Shown: positions 27,277 through 36,578 of the stretch, one piece after another | How the letters are laid out: the number at the start of each line of letters is the position of its first letter | Position numbering within the stretch: position 1 is the stretch's first letter | Source of the DNA: an uncultured Colwellia sp. | GTDB taxonomy: Bacteria; Pseudomonadota; Gammaproteobacteria; Enterobacterales; Alteromonadaceae | Direction: 5' to 3' | Length of the DNA: 64,000 nt | Assembly (NCBI GenBank): GCA_913058245.1 | Contig: CAJXQJ010000007.1 | Span: 1-64,000 of the forward strand | Notes under the pieces: generated by a model | The model's database searches: none | Told to the model about the DNA's origin: nothing | Seen by the model: the letters and a program-made list of their open reading frames with translations, nothing else | Translations under genes and position numbers: made by a program

Positions 27277-28368
27277 ATGAAGAGTATATGTGTCAATGTT
27301 TTAACAGGAATTGAACAGCTTGAAGGGTATGCTGAGCAGTGGGACTATTTCCGCCTACAATATAGCGCTGATAATATTTGCTCAAGCCATATTTGGTTAT
27401 TAACTTGGTGCCAGATATTTTTACAGCCAGATGATGAACTCGCCATTCATTGCTATTTTCATAATGAGCAATTAATTGGCATTTTTCCTGTTTATAAGAA
27501 AAAAATCACTGCAGGGTATCAGTTGCGCTTTATTGGTACCGGCGAAAAGGAAGTCGAGGAAGTCTGTAGTGAATTTCAGGATTTTATTATAAGCCCTGCT
27601 TATAAAAGTGAACTGCTTACTTTATTTAGTCGAGCAATAGAAGGGATGTCTGGCGTAGTCTCTTTAGCGTTCGATAATGTCCTAACAAATAGCATAGTCG
27701 CAGGTTGGATATCAAATAAGGATATGCAAGCTTGGTGTCAAATGAAAGCTCTACCTGGTAATCGTTATATCATTCCAGTAGCCGAAGATGATGGTAAGCA
27801 ACTTAAGAGCTTAACGAGTAAAAGTAGTCAACGGCAAGCAAAAAAATATATTCAACACAGTGATTGTCGTGTTGTTTATGCAACTAATGATGAGCAAGTA
27901 CAACAATTTTTTTCTGAGCTGAGCACCTTACATAATGCCAGTTGGAAATCTCGTGGAAAAGTGGGGGTCTTTGAAAATAAGAATTTCTGCGTTTTTCACC
28001 AAAAATTAATAGGAAAGCTTAATCATCTAAGTCAGTTAGTATTATTTAAGGTTATTTACAAAGAACAAACTATTGCTGTTTTTTATGGCATAAAATGTGG
28101 TTCTAATTTGCAGTATTATCAAAGCGGTCTAGTAAAAATTAAAAGTATTCCTTCAACGGGTATGGCAATGCATGTTGAGGCACTTCGATATGCAAGAATG
28201 CAAGGGTTACAGACTTATGACCTTATGAAAGGTGCTGCCGATAGTTATAAAAACCGTTTAACCGAGTCTGGAAGTCAAGTTAGTAGTATTACAGCATTTA
28301 AGAAATACTATTTTTGGTTGCCATATTATTGGCGTATTCAAGACAAATTGAGCATATTATTTAGGTAA
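27277..28368 (+). CDS. GNAT/CelD-BcsL-like acyltransferase
   Basis: Predicted cytoplasmic acyl- or aminoacyl-transferase, 363 residues, of the GNAT-fold FemAB/CelD-like group often present in exosortase loci. Typical parts are SHIWLLTWCQIF near the N terminus, the SSQRQAKKYIQ basic segment in the middle and the late VLFKVIYKEQTIAVFYGIKCG and GMAMHVEALRYARMQGLQTYDLMKGAADSYK (shortened) regions that match the CelD-type acetyltransferase domain. The 106-base gap before it could hold an internal promoter, though I see no convincing one. Substrate unknown. Confidence 0.8.
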   Translation: MKSICVNVLTGIEQLEGYAEQWDYFRLQYSADNICSSHIWLLTWCQIFLQPDDELAIHCYFHNEQLIGIFPVYKKKITAGYQLRFIGTGEKEVEEVCSEFQDFIISPAYKSELLTLFSRAIEGMSGVVSLAFDNVLTNSIVAGWISNKDMQAWCQMKALPGNRYIIPVAEDDGKQLKSLTSKSSQRQAKKYIQHSDCRVVYATNDEQVQQFFSELSTLHNASWKSRGKVGVFENKNFCVFHQKLIGKLNHLSQLVLFKVIYKEQTIAVFYGIKCGSNLQYYQSGLVKIKSIPSTGMAMHVEALRYARMQGLQTYDLMKGAADSYKNRLTESGSQVSSITAFKKYYFWLPYYWRIQDKLSILFR

Positions 28369-28439
28369 TTAGCATTATAAAGTTAGCTACAACTTAGGTA
28401 CAATGTTACGACAAAATCAAAGGATTCGATCAGTTTAGA

Positions 28440-29177
28440 ATGAAAGAAAAATTAGCGAAGATAAAACAAATTTGGCAGATGATTCGCACAATGCCGAGAG
28501 TTGAAATTAATTTAATGAGAGAAGCCTGTAAGGGCAATGAGCCATTCTATGCACGAATCACAGATGAATTATATAATGAAGTGAATGGTCGTCATCCAAA
28601 GCTGCCACTCATTAGAAAAAAAGTCTATGGTGTCGCTTTATATCAATTAGGTGAAGAAACTGATAATTATTTAAAAGCTGTAGAGAGTTCGGCGAGACGA
28701 AATTTCAAGAAGGCGATACGTAATGGCTATATATTTAAGCGTATAGATTTTAACGAACATTTGGATGATATTTGGGACATAAGACGCTCGGCAAAAGTAC
28801 GCCAAGGAGAAATGCCAGAAGACTTTGTAACTAAACGACCTGTTGAAGTTTATGTTCCTAAAAGTAATTCTAAAACTCATGATTACCCTTATTTTGGCAT
28901 CTTTAATAATGAAGATAAATTAGTTGCTTATGCTGGATGTATTGTTGCAGGCGAGTTAATCGAAGTTGAGCATATTTATGGCCATAGTGAATTTCAAACT
29001 GATGGCATTGTACCTATGCTATATATTTCTATTGCCAGTTATGCTGTCACTGAGTTTCCTCAAACTAGGTGTTATGGCTATGGGACATTTTTAGGGGCAA
29101 GCGACACCATGAAGCGCTTTAAGAAGAAGTTTAAATTCTTGCCTCATAAAGTTACCTGGAAACTAGGCAACAAATAA
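28440..29177 (+). CDS. GNAT/FemAB-like protein of the polysaccharide operon
   Basis: 245-residue protein without signal peptide or membrane helix. The middle part (SSARRNFKKAIRNGYIFKRI, then DIWDIRRSAKVRQGEMP) and the strand-rich C-terminal part (YFGIFNNEDKLVAYAGCIVAGELIEVEHIYG, shortened) resemble a FemAB/GNAT fold. I do not recognise a specific family. It lies between another GNAT-like gene and a glycosyltransferase, so it probably modifies a sugar or a precursor. Confidence 0.6.
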   Translation: MKEKLAKIKQIWQMIRTMPRVEINLMREACKGNEPFYARITDELYNEVNGRHPKLPLIRKKVYGVALYQLGEETDNYLKAVESSARRNFKKAIRNGYIFKRIDFNEHLDDIWDIRRSAKVRQGEMPEDFVTKRPVEVYVPKSNSKTHDYPYFGIFNNEDKLVAYAGCIVAGELIEVEHIYGHSEFQTDGIVPMLYISIASYAVTEFPQTRCYGYGTFLGASDTMKRFKKKFKFLPHKVTWKLGNK

Positions 29178-29189
29178 TAGGGAAACCAT

Positions 29190-30215
29190 GTGCGAGTATT
29201 ACATGTTGTTAGTAGCTTAAATGTTGGAGGGGCTGAACGCTTTGTTATTGATTTAGCAACTCAACAAAAAAATGCATTGTCAGTAGATGTTGGTGTTTTA
29301 TCGATGGGAAAAGCTGGCGAGCCCTTAGAAGAAGAGATAAATATCGCTAATATTTCGCTATATTTTGCAACTGCAATACGTGATATTCGTCAAGTAGTTA
29401 AGCACTACGATGTAATCCATATTCAAAGTAGTCATTGTTTACTTAGAGTTATGCTCGCATCACTAGGTTTGTCTGTGAAGCTTATTTATACTCGTCATAA
29501 TGAAGTGGTGCATCAGGGTCTAAAATGGCAAGGTGTGTACTTTTTCGCTAATTTAATGCTTCATAAAATGCTCTTTGTAGCTGAAAAAGCCAAAGATAAC
29601 TATTTGCGTAAATATCCCCAATACACAGCTAAAGCTCAAACTATCTTAAATGGCGTTTTGCCTATTGATAAGGTGACGGAGCGAAGATCTATATTTCGGC
29701 TCGGCCATGTAGGTCGTTTTGTACCATTAAAATCACAGCATGTGCTTATTGAAGCAATTGCGGAGCTTCCAAAAGATATTCAACCTATGATTGAAGTTTC
29801 TTTTTTTGGTACAGGGGAATTAATGGAGAAAAACCAATTATTGGCAAAAACATTAATTCCGAAGACAACTACTCGGTTTCATGGTTTTGAAACGAATCGA
29901 GAGATTATTTATAAATCATTCGATGTTCTAGTTGTTACGTCAGAAACTGAAGGTTTGTCATTAGCCATTTTAGAGGCATTTGCAAGTGGGACTCCTGTTA
30001 TTGCGTCAAATGTTGGTGGTAACCCTGAATTAGTTAAAGATAAAGTTAACGGCTTTTTGTATGAGTATGCTGATGCAAAAGCGCTTGCACTAGCCATAGA
30101 AGAACTAATGGATGCTCAAACCTACAAGATTTTTTCCGATAAATCACGCCAGCGCTACTTAGATGAATTTTCTATGGAAATATGCGCACTAGAATACTTA
30201 AAGAGTTACCAGTAA
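29190..30215 (+). CDS. Glycosyltransferase family 4
   Basis: GT-B glycosyltransferase of 341 residues. N-terminal RVLHVVSSLNVGGAERFVIDLA is the classical GT4 acceptor-domain start; the C-terminal domain has LGHVGRFVPLKSQHVLIEAI and SETEGLSLAILEAFASGTPVIASNVGG. The start codon is a GTG at 29190 with an AGGGA site upstream; an overlapping ATG two bases earlier is out of frame. It is followed 4 bases later by the flippase gene. Confidence 0.9.
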   Translation: MRVLHVVSSLNVGGAERFVIDLATQQKNALSVDVGVLSMGKAGEPLEEEINIANISLYFATAIRDIRQVVKHYDVIHIQSSHCLLRVMLASLGLSVKLIYTRHNEVVHQGLKWQGVYFFANLMLHKMLFVAEKAKDNYLRKYPQYTAKAQTILNGVLPIDKVTERRSIFRLGHVGRFVPLKSQHVLIEAIAELPKDIQPMIEVSFFGTGELMEKNQLLAKTLIPKTTTRFHGFETNREIIYKSFDVLVVTSETEGLSLAILEAFASGTPVIASNVGGNPELVKDKVNGFLYEYADAKALALAIEELMDAQTYKIFSDKSRQRYLDEFSMEICALEYLKSYQ

Positions 30216-30219
30216 TTTT

Positions 30220-31716
30220 ATGAGAACAATATTTCAAGCATCTTTAGCCGCTATTAATCTATATAGTGAGTATTTTCTCGGCTTATTAGTTTCTATTATT
30301 ATCGCCAGAAACTTATCAACGGAAGAATATGGCATCTATTCTAGCGCTATTTGGTTAGCAGGTTTAGTAACAATAGCAATTAATGCGGGTCTATCGATAA
30401 CTGTGACGAAATTTGTTGCTGAATTTAAAAAGAACAACCAGCAGCAGCTTAGTAGTTTACTTTCCTTTATTCGCAAGGTTTTAATTAAACGTATTATTTT
30501 TGTGGTAGCTGTTTTCCTTCTCCTCATACTTTTCGATGTTAGTGCGGTTACTGTTCCTGTTTGGCTTATTTGTACGCTATTGGTTTGTGCGGTATTTAAA
30601 GCAACGTATATCTATCAAATTTCGATTTTTAAAGGTTTACAGCGTTTTGACGTGCTAGCTAAAACAAGCATGATAGCGAATCCAATTAACCTATTGAGCG
30701 TTGCAATATTTGCTTATTTCTCGCCTTCGATTGAAGGCTTTTTAGTTGCTTATTGTATTGCATGTTTAGCATTTGCATTGAGCATTTTATCCTTTAAAAA
30801 ACAAATGCCACAGGGTAATACTGGTGTTCTATTAATTGGAGAAGATAAGCAGCGCATAATAGGGCAAATTTATGCAGCTTCTGTCATTATTTTCTTCGGG
30901 GCTTTAGTTTTTAGGCAAAGCCAAATTTTAGTTTTGGAAGGAAGTGGCCTGTTCTCTGAAGCAGGGTACTTTAATATAGCTTACATTTTAGCGACCTCAG
31001 CCGTTACTTTAATTCCTGGTATTTATCAGGAAGTTTTATTACCTAAGATAACTCAAGCAGTGGGTAATAACGGGCTAAAAAGCAATGTATTACAAGCTCA
31101 ACGTTACTTAACTATTTTATGTTTATTGGTGTTAGTGCCAGTGTTAATGTATGCCGATGTTGTTATTGATATATTTTATGGTGAAAGATACCAAGACGCT
31201 GTATTCGCTTTGCAGGTATTAGTTGTGCTCAGAGTTATTGTTGTTATTAATGATGGGGCCAATTTAACTTTAATTAGTCATGACCGTCAAAGAATTATGG
31301 CGAAGGTAAACTTTTTTCTTTTCTTAATTGCCGCTGTATTGAGTTATTTAGTTACACCGCAATATGGCGTTGAAGGTGCATTAGTAGTTTATGGCATTTT
31401 AATCTTCTTGTTAGTCATATTTTATAATCGGATTGCTAAAGGTGACGGTTACTGTTTGATGCCTATGAAAGTGTTCTTTTCGATAATTGGTGCCGCCGCG
31501 TTAGCGTCATTGCCAAGTCTGCTTCTAAACCATTACCTTTCTGGCATATTATCAGCTATTTTGGGCAGCATGCTCTTTGTTTTAATATACGTAAATCTAT
31601 TGTTTGTTGTAAAAGGCTTTGATCGCTCTGTTACTTTTTTATTAGGGCAATTAGCGCCTAAAATGCCCAAGCCAATAGGAGTTTATATGTCTTGGGCTAT
31701 TAATCGATTAAATTAG
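30220..31716 (+). CDS. Polysaccharide flippase (Wzx/MATE-like)
   Basis: Integral membrane protein of 498 residues with about 12-14 hydrophobic segments, in the Wzx/oligosaccharide flippase group of the MOP superfamily. It would move lipid-linked repeat units across the inner membrane. Characteristic parts are the N-terminal YFLGLLVSIIIARNLSTEEYGIYS and the central YFNIAYILATSAVTLIPGIYQEVLLPK (shortened). It is the last plus-strand gene of the assembly operon and converges with the polymerase/ligase gene, with only 3 bases between the two stops. Confidence 0.9.
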   Translation: MRTIFQASLAAINLYSEYFLGLLVSIIIARNLSTEEYGIYSSAIWLAGLVTIAINAGLSITVTKFVAEFKKNNQQQLSSLLSFIRKVLIKRIIFVVAVFLLLILFDVSAVTVPVWLICTLLVCAVFKATYIYQISIFKGLQRFDVLAKTSMIANPINLLSVAIFAYFSPSIEGFLVAYCIACLAFALSILSFKKQMPQGNTGVLLIGEDKQRIIGQIYAASVIIFFGALVFRQSQILVLEGSGLFSEAGYFNIAYILATSAVTLIPGIYQEVLLPKITQAVGNNGLKSNVLQAQRYLTILCLLVLVPVLMYADVVIDIFYGERYQDAVFALQVLVVLRVIVVINDGANLTLISHDRQRIMAKVNFFLFLIAAVLSYLVTPQYGVEGALVVYGILIFLLVIFYNRIAKGDGYCLMPMKVFFSIIGAAALASLPSLLLNHYLSGILSAILGSMLFVLIYVNLLFVVKGFDRSVTFLLGQLAPKMPKPIGVYMSWAINRLN

Positions 31717-31719
31717 GCA

Positions 31720-33015
31720 TTAGCTTAACAATAGGGTTGCTAAGCGATTAAAGAAGTACAAGAAAATAATAAAACCAAAACTAATCCCAGCAAGCTTAAT
31801 AAACGGGATTGCATTTATATGTTTAGCGTGCAATTCCGGACAATACACTCGAATATAAGTCATCATAATTGCGATATATAAATAGGGTAATAAAGCATAA
31901 GTTCTTGAAATAAAGAATATAGAGATAAGTATTCCTAACATACCACTCACTAAAGCAATAATTTCTGTACTTCTTTTGGCATCGGTTACAGAGTATGCAA
32001 CTTTAACCATAGTGTAAACTGATAGTGCGACTAAGCCAAAATAGCCTATAAAGCCGACAATACCGTTTTCAACCATTGCTAATACATAGCTATTATGGGT
32101 TGTTAAGTAGTGAAAATCTAAGAAATGATTAGCACCTATACCAAAAACAGGGTTCATTGCTAAAAGTTCAAGAGCTAAGATCCAAGCGTATACACGACCC
32201 ATTGCACTATGATCACCAGAGCCTAATTCGGCCATACGAGAGGGGGCAACAGCTAATAACGCCAGTGCGATTAGTCCAGCCGTAACATAACCTGTCATTG
32301 AGCGTTTTTTAATAATATAAAAGCATGCCAAGCCACCAATTAGGGAAAGCATAGACCCGCGTGAATTAGTTAAGATTATTGTGTAACCAATGACTAACAT
32401 CGCAACTGCCCAAAAAAGCTTACGAGGCAAGTTTAGGCCTTGGTAAAAAATGCGATTCATAATATAAGGCATAAATGCGATAAGCAGCATACCCAAATCA
32501 TTGGGATCTTGTAATATACCGTACCAAATTACCTGTAATTCTCTTTGAGTTTCACCTGTGTCAGGATCTGCACTGGATATTATACCGCGCGAATACGGCT
32601 CTAATCCCCCCCAGTTTGCCCCAACCGTGACCTGTAAATGGCATTGATAACAAATAAATAAAATTAACCCTATAATGACCAATATAAAATTATCAATTTG
32701 TTTTTCTTTTGTGATTGCTGTTTGCGTCAATACAAATACAACAATTGTAGATACAAGTTGAGAAACGTAACTAGAAATTGTGTTGAATTGACCATTAAAA
32801 ATGTTTGAAAGGAGCATTGATGTAAAGAACCAAAGTAAAAATATAGTACTTCGATCATAAGTAAACTTTCTATTCTGGTTTATTGCAAAGCCTGCCATTA
32901 CGAGCAAGCCAAGTAAATTCAAAACCATATTCCAATTAAAGTAAAGGGCGGGTATCCACTCTGCAGGTCTAATTAAGTACACAATAATAGTTAGTATAAG
33001 TACAAAATATCCCAT
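31720..33015 (-). CDS. O-antigen polymerase/ligase family protein (Wzy-like)
   Basis: Membrane protein of 431 residues with roughly 10-12 helices and the Wzy_C/O-antigen-ligase pattern, including TNSRGSMLSLIGGLACF and the loop GIGANHFLDFHYLTTHNSYVLAMVENG, whose NHFLDFH...HNSY portion carries the conserved His region. It could polymerise the repeat units or ligate a glycan, and exosortase A loci regularly carry a member. Its stop is 3 bases from the convergent flippase stop. The acyltransferase gene is directly upstream. Confidence 0.88.
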   Translation of the reverse strand: MGYFVLILTIIVYLIRPAEWIPALYFNWNMVLNLLGLLVMAGFAINQNRKFTYDRSTIFLLWFFTSMLLSNIFNGQFNTISSYVSQLVSTIVVFVLTQTAITKEKQIDNFILVIIGLILFICYQCHLQVTVGANWGGLEPYSRGIISSADPDTGETQRELQVIWYGILQDPNDLGMLLIAFMPYIMNRIFYQGLNLPRKLFWAVAMLVIGYTIILTNSRGSMLSLIGGLACFYIIKKRSMTGYVTAGLIALALLAVAPSRMAELGSGDHSAMGRVYAWILALELLAMNPVFGIGANHFLDFHYLTTHNSYVLAMVENGIVGFIGYFGLVALSVYTMVKVAYSVTDAKRSTEIIALVSGMLGILISIFFISRTYALLPYLYIAIMMTYIRVYCPELHAKHINAIPFIKLAGISFGFIIFLYFFNRLATLLLS

Positions 33016-33018
33016 GAA

Positions 33019-34062
33019 TTAGTTTTTCCTTCTAAGCATTATTGAGCTAATAGTGTTTGGGAAAATAAAGCGCTCTAAAAACAGCATTTTGTGCATTATG
33101 TGAGAGATTAACAAACTAAAAGTTATTGTCCAAAAAAATGAAAGAAATGGGTTGCTAACGAGCGGGACAACTTGAGTAATTCCTATATATATAAGTGGAT
33201 GAAATATATATACCTTTAAGCTGTGCTTACCGATAAATGCGGAACCCTGAGCGATAAACTTGGGGAGGCAATAGAAAAAATTGTAGATGCCTGGAATTGC
33301 TACGAGCATGAAAACTGAATAGTAAAGTAACAATAATGGCTCTTTAAAAGAAGGTATAATTCCTCCGGCTAAAAAAAGCTTCCAACCTACACTGTAACTT
33401 AAAAAGCAACCTGTTATGAAAAGGGTAATAGTGGCTCCCCGTATTATAGGAGACGGTGCCATTAGTTTTTTATGTACCTTCTGATAACAAAGACCAATGA
33501 TTAAGATAAAAGCAATAACATGTAAGGAAAACGGAGTTTTAACGAGTAAGTCACTATCGAGTTCCCCTATAAGTAGCCAAGCGACAAGCCCGAGCAAGAG
33601 CGCGATGTAACCTAAATTATCGAGTAATCTTCGTATTAAATATAAAAAGCATAAGCAGGGTAAAAACCAAAAATACATAAACCCCGAAGATGCTTTAATT
33701 TGCTCTGGTGACGAAAGAATTATTGCTTGAATATAATGTGTTATTGTTTCTGTGACTGCGTATGGGCGGTATATAAACCAATTTAATATCGTCGTCAAGC
33801 TTACAAAAATAACAAATGGCCACCAGTAGGAAAAATTCTTATCTACAAATTTACTCAAAGCTTCTTGCTTTAACGGCCATGTAAACGTCAGAATTAAAAA
33901 GCAACCCGCTGCAAAAGCGTCGGAAAATGGTCGAATCCAGTCAAATTGTGCTGTCAATAGGTGGTTATGTTCTAGCACAATACATAAAATTAGGAAGCCT
34001 TTAACAGCATCTAAGTATATGTCCCTAGTTTTTTTCTTATTCGTTGACACTTTGTTCGTCAT
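33019..34062 (-). CDS. Membrane acyltransferase (acyltransferase family 3)
   Basis: Multi-pass membrane protein of 347 residues with about ten hydrophobic segments. The start RDIYLDAVKGFLILCIVLEHN holds the family histidine (LEHN), and the overall pattern fits acyltransferase family 3/OafA-like enzymes that O-acetylate or otherwise acylate surface polysaccharides. It ends 3 bases before the polymerase gene, so the two are probably one transcript. The 122 bases upstream hold no gene that I can see. Confidence 0.85.
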   Translation of the reverse strand: MTNKVSTNKKKTRDIYLDAVKGFLILCIVLEHNHLLTAQFDWIRPFSDAFAAGCFLILTFTWPLKQEALSKFVDKNFSYWWPFVIFVSLTTILNWFIYRPYAVTETITHYIQAIILSSPEQIKASSGFMYFWFLPCLCFLYLIRRLLDNLGYIALLLGLVAWLLIGELDSDLLVKTPFSLHVIAFILIIGLCYQKVHKKLMAPSPIIRGATITLFITGCFLSYSVGWKLFLAGGIIPSFKEPLLLLYYSVFMLVAIPGIYNFFYCLPKFIAQGSAFIGKHSLKVYIFHPLIYIGITQVVPLVSNPFLSFFWTITFSLLISHIMHKMLFLERFIFPNTISSIMLRRKN

Positions 34063-34184
34063 TTAATGCTAGCCTGTTTATATCATTAATAAGTATAGAT
34101 AATCTTCTATGCTGCAACGCCTATAAACTCTGCTGAGCCATAATACATAGCTGGTTTTGTTGCATAACTTTTATTGAGTGTTGT

Positions 34185-34676
34185 TTATCGTTCATAACTC
34201 GATTTAACTTCGCCGAACCCTGACTTTTTTATCACTTTTTGCATAGCAAAGTTATCTTCTCTAGTATCTATATATACTTTTGAGTATGTAGATTTTTGTT
34301 TGAGGTAAGATAAACAGCTGACCAAGCCGAAAGTGGCTAAGCCTTTACCTGCATATGTATCATTGGTATTGACAGGGCCTATAATACAATCATTTTTATT
34401 TACGGCGTAATGCGAACATAGACCAAATGAAATCAGTCCATCAGATGCGATTACATCATTGTATTTTACAAAATATAGGCTATTTCGTTTTGTGATCAAC
34501 TTAATAAATATTTTTATAAAATCACTAGTTAAACCATAGCGTTTGAACAAACTAAAAAGATTCTTACATGCGCCTGAAAAAGAATTAATAACCTCAAACT
34601 TAGCATTGTCAGCTCTATCTAGTTTTATTTCTGGAGAATATAAGGAAACATCGAGATGGTATATATACTGCTTCAT
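34185..34676 (-). CDS. GNAT family N-acetyltransferase
   Basis: Small acetyl-CoA-dependent acetyltransferase, 163 residues from the internal ATG, which is preferred because a GGGAAAG site precedes it. An upstream in-frame ATG would add 18 residues. The acetyl-CoA loop is visible as YAGKGLATFGL (Q/RxxGxG/A type), followed by VYIDTREDNFAMQKVIKKSGFGEV, the usual GNAT end in which Asn and the KxGF motif are conserved. It might acetylate an amino sugar of the local glycan. It forms a minus-strand set with the acyltransferase and polymerase genes. Confidence 0.8.
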   Translation of the reverse strand: MKQYIYHLDVSLYSPEIKLDRADNAKFEVINSFSGACKNLFSLFKRYGLTSDFIKIFIKLITKRNSLYFVKYNDVIASDGLISFGLCSHYAVNKNDCIIGPVNTNDTYAGKGLATFGLVSCLSYLKQKSTYSKVYIDTREDNFAMQKVIKKSGFGEVKSSYER

Positions 34677-34864
34677 TACTGCTTTCCCTGCTTTGAAAGT
34701 TATTAGAATAAGTCGATAATATAGTAACAATTTAGTGTTTTTGAATATAGTGATAAATCGAATAATGAATACAAACCTTAATGCTATGTGCGAATAAAAA
34801 CTTGTAAGTGCTTAACGACCCAATATTTTTTATCAAATATCGCATAAACAGCCAGCATAAAGTG

Positions 34865-36358
34865 TTATTTTGTTGAAAAAGCACCTAGTGAATGTGGTGG
34901 TGTTCTTTGCTGATTAAGTATATTTTTTTGTGGGAATAATTTTAGCTTGCCTTGTTTGTTGATAATGAGTTTAGATTGTTCTGGAATCGCATAAAAGTAG
35001 ACCAGTTTTTTAAAGGCTTCGCGTACACTAAGCGAACCATCTGTAAATGCTTTTTTATTGATATCCCAAGTCGGTACTTTTAGTGTTTCGTAACCGTTGA
35101 AAAGTGGGTTTATGATACGCATATTGGGATCATTCTGGTAATTAATTTTATCAAAAATAGAGCTAGGAATTTCCTTACCGCCATTCCAATATAAATTATT
35201 ATTTAGCGTAAATTGGTTAAGGTTATAAATTAGAGTATCTGAGAAATCTGCATTGACCTCGAATTCACCTTGCCCCATAGTTCCAGTATGATCAGACCAA
35301 ATATTATTATATAAATTAATATTTGTAGGCTTTAGGTTTTGTCTTTCCTTGGTAACCCGAATTGTATATGCATTGCTTGGCAAATCCCCAGTGATAGTAT
35401 TGTTATAAAAGTTAATATCCTTCGCTCCTTTGACCATCAATGGAGCACGCATAGATAAAGGGCTATTACCTAGCATTAGGTTATTGTAGATATTAATATT
35501 TTGCGCTTCAAAATAGGGTTTTCCATCCTCACCAATGAGGATAAAGCCTTGCCCATGCGACCCTTGCCAGTTAAGAAATATATTCCTATGTATATTAACG
35601 TTGAATGAACCAATTAAATTGTCTTCATGGGCATTGCTATCCTTGACCACGATAAAACTAGAGGACTTTTTAGTAATCGCTCGATCACTTGCCAGAAAAT
35701 CATTAAGAAAAATATTGTCAGAAATCGATATATCTTTAACGCTGTTAACATCAATATGCTCATCAGAATCTCCTTGGTTATAAAAGATATTGCATTGAAT
35801 CTTAATACCTTTTGCACCATTATTAATTTTGAGTAAATCGTTGTTGTAACTATCGTGAATGATGTTATTTCTTAATGTGATATTAGAAACTGTTTTTTCC
35901 GTACCATAACTTCCATAGCCATCTATATGCACTAAAACAGGGCTAACTTTCTTAGCGTTATGAGTAATTTCAAAACCTTCAATAGTAATGTTTTTTGCAC
36001 TACCTACAATAGCCAGTACTCTTGAGCTATGAGTCAGTTTCGCTAAATATGGAAACTGAGATTTAATGAGAAGTTTTTTATTAAATTCTTTTTTGACTCT
36101 TGTCGAGCCAGTATATGTTCCAGGTTTGACAATAATTGTGCTGGATTCTTTCGCTTGTGAGATAGCAAATTCTATATTTTTCCATGGCTTCAAGCGACTG
36201 CCGGTTCCACCATAGTCCTGTCCAGTTGTTGAAACATAATAAACATTCTCTGTATTATTACTGGTGGCGCACATTTCTGTTTTGATGCTTGAGGAGTTTG
36301 CTGATGAACACAATACAAGAAAAAAGTAAGCTGTGATCCGCGTCTTTAAATATTTCAT
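34865..36358 (-). CDS. Secreted right-handed beta-helix protein
   Basis: 497-residue secreted protein. A signal peptide (about 1-22) is followed by YYVSTTGQDYGGTGSRLKPW, the start typical of DUF1565/pectate-lyase-like beta-helices, then many short repeats with Asn ladders (ITLRNNIIHD, ISDNIFLND, INIYNNLMLGN, INFYNNTITG, INLYNNIWSD). Such proteins include polysaccharide lyases and C5 epimerases, but I cannot assign catalytic residues, so it may only bind glycan. It is located at the edge of the polysaccharide genes and may act on the product outside the cell. A single Cys pair region is near residue 30. Confidence 0.8.
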   Translation of the reverse strand: MKYLKTRITAYFFLVLCSSANSSSIKTEMCATSNNTENVYYVSTTGQDYGGTGSRLKPWKNIEFAISQAKESSTIIVKPGTYTGSTRVKKEFNKKLLIKSQFPYLAKLTHSSRVLAIVGSAKNITIEGFEITHNAKKVSPVLVHIDGYGSYGTEKTVSNITLRNNIIHDSYNNDLLKINNGAKGIKIQCNIFYNQGDSDEHIDVNSVKDISISDNIFLNDFLASDRAITKKSSSFIVVKDSNAHEDNLIGSFNVNIHRNIFLNWQGSHGQGFILIGEDGKPYFEAQNINIYNNLMLGNSPLSMRAPLMVKGAKDINFYNNTITGDLPSNAYTIRVTKERQNLKPTNINLYNNIWSDHTGTMGQGEFEVNADFSDTLIYNLNQFTLNNNLYWNGGKEIPSSIFDKINYQNDPNMRIINPLFNGYETLKVPTWDINKKAFTDGSLSVREAFKKLVYFYAIPEQSKLIINKQGKLKLFPQKNILNQQRTPPHSLGAFSTK

Positions 36359-36531
36359 ATTTTGATGTTAACCCAAATCCGAGGTTTTTTCCCTTAAAAT
36401 TAGAACTAATAATTAGTCATGGTCATTATTTATATTCATGAGACTTGCTATTGATATGAGTCAAATTACCTATTATTCGATGATATTACCGAGCATTTAA
36501 TTGCTCACTTTATTCTTCAAAAATTTGAGTA

Positions 36532-36563
36532 AAAAAAATCCGGCTTAATAGCCGGATTTTTTT
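36532..36563 (-). terminator. Terminator after the PEP-CTERM gene
   Basis: A perfect stem (AAAAAAATCCGGCT at 36532-36545 with AGCCGGATTTTTTT at 36550-36563) with a TAAT loop lies just downstream of the PEP-CTERM protein gene on the minus strand. A and T runs flank both sides. The rest of 36359-36578 holds no gene that I can support. Confidence 0.9.
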
Positions 36564-36578
36564 AGATATTATTATGGT

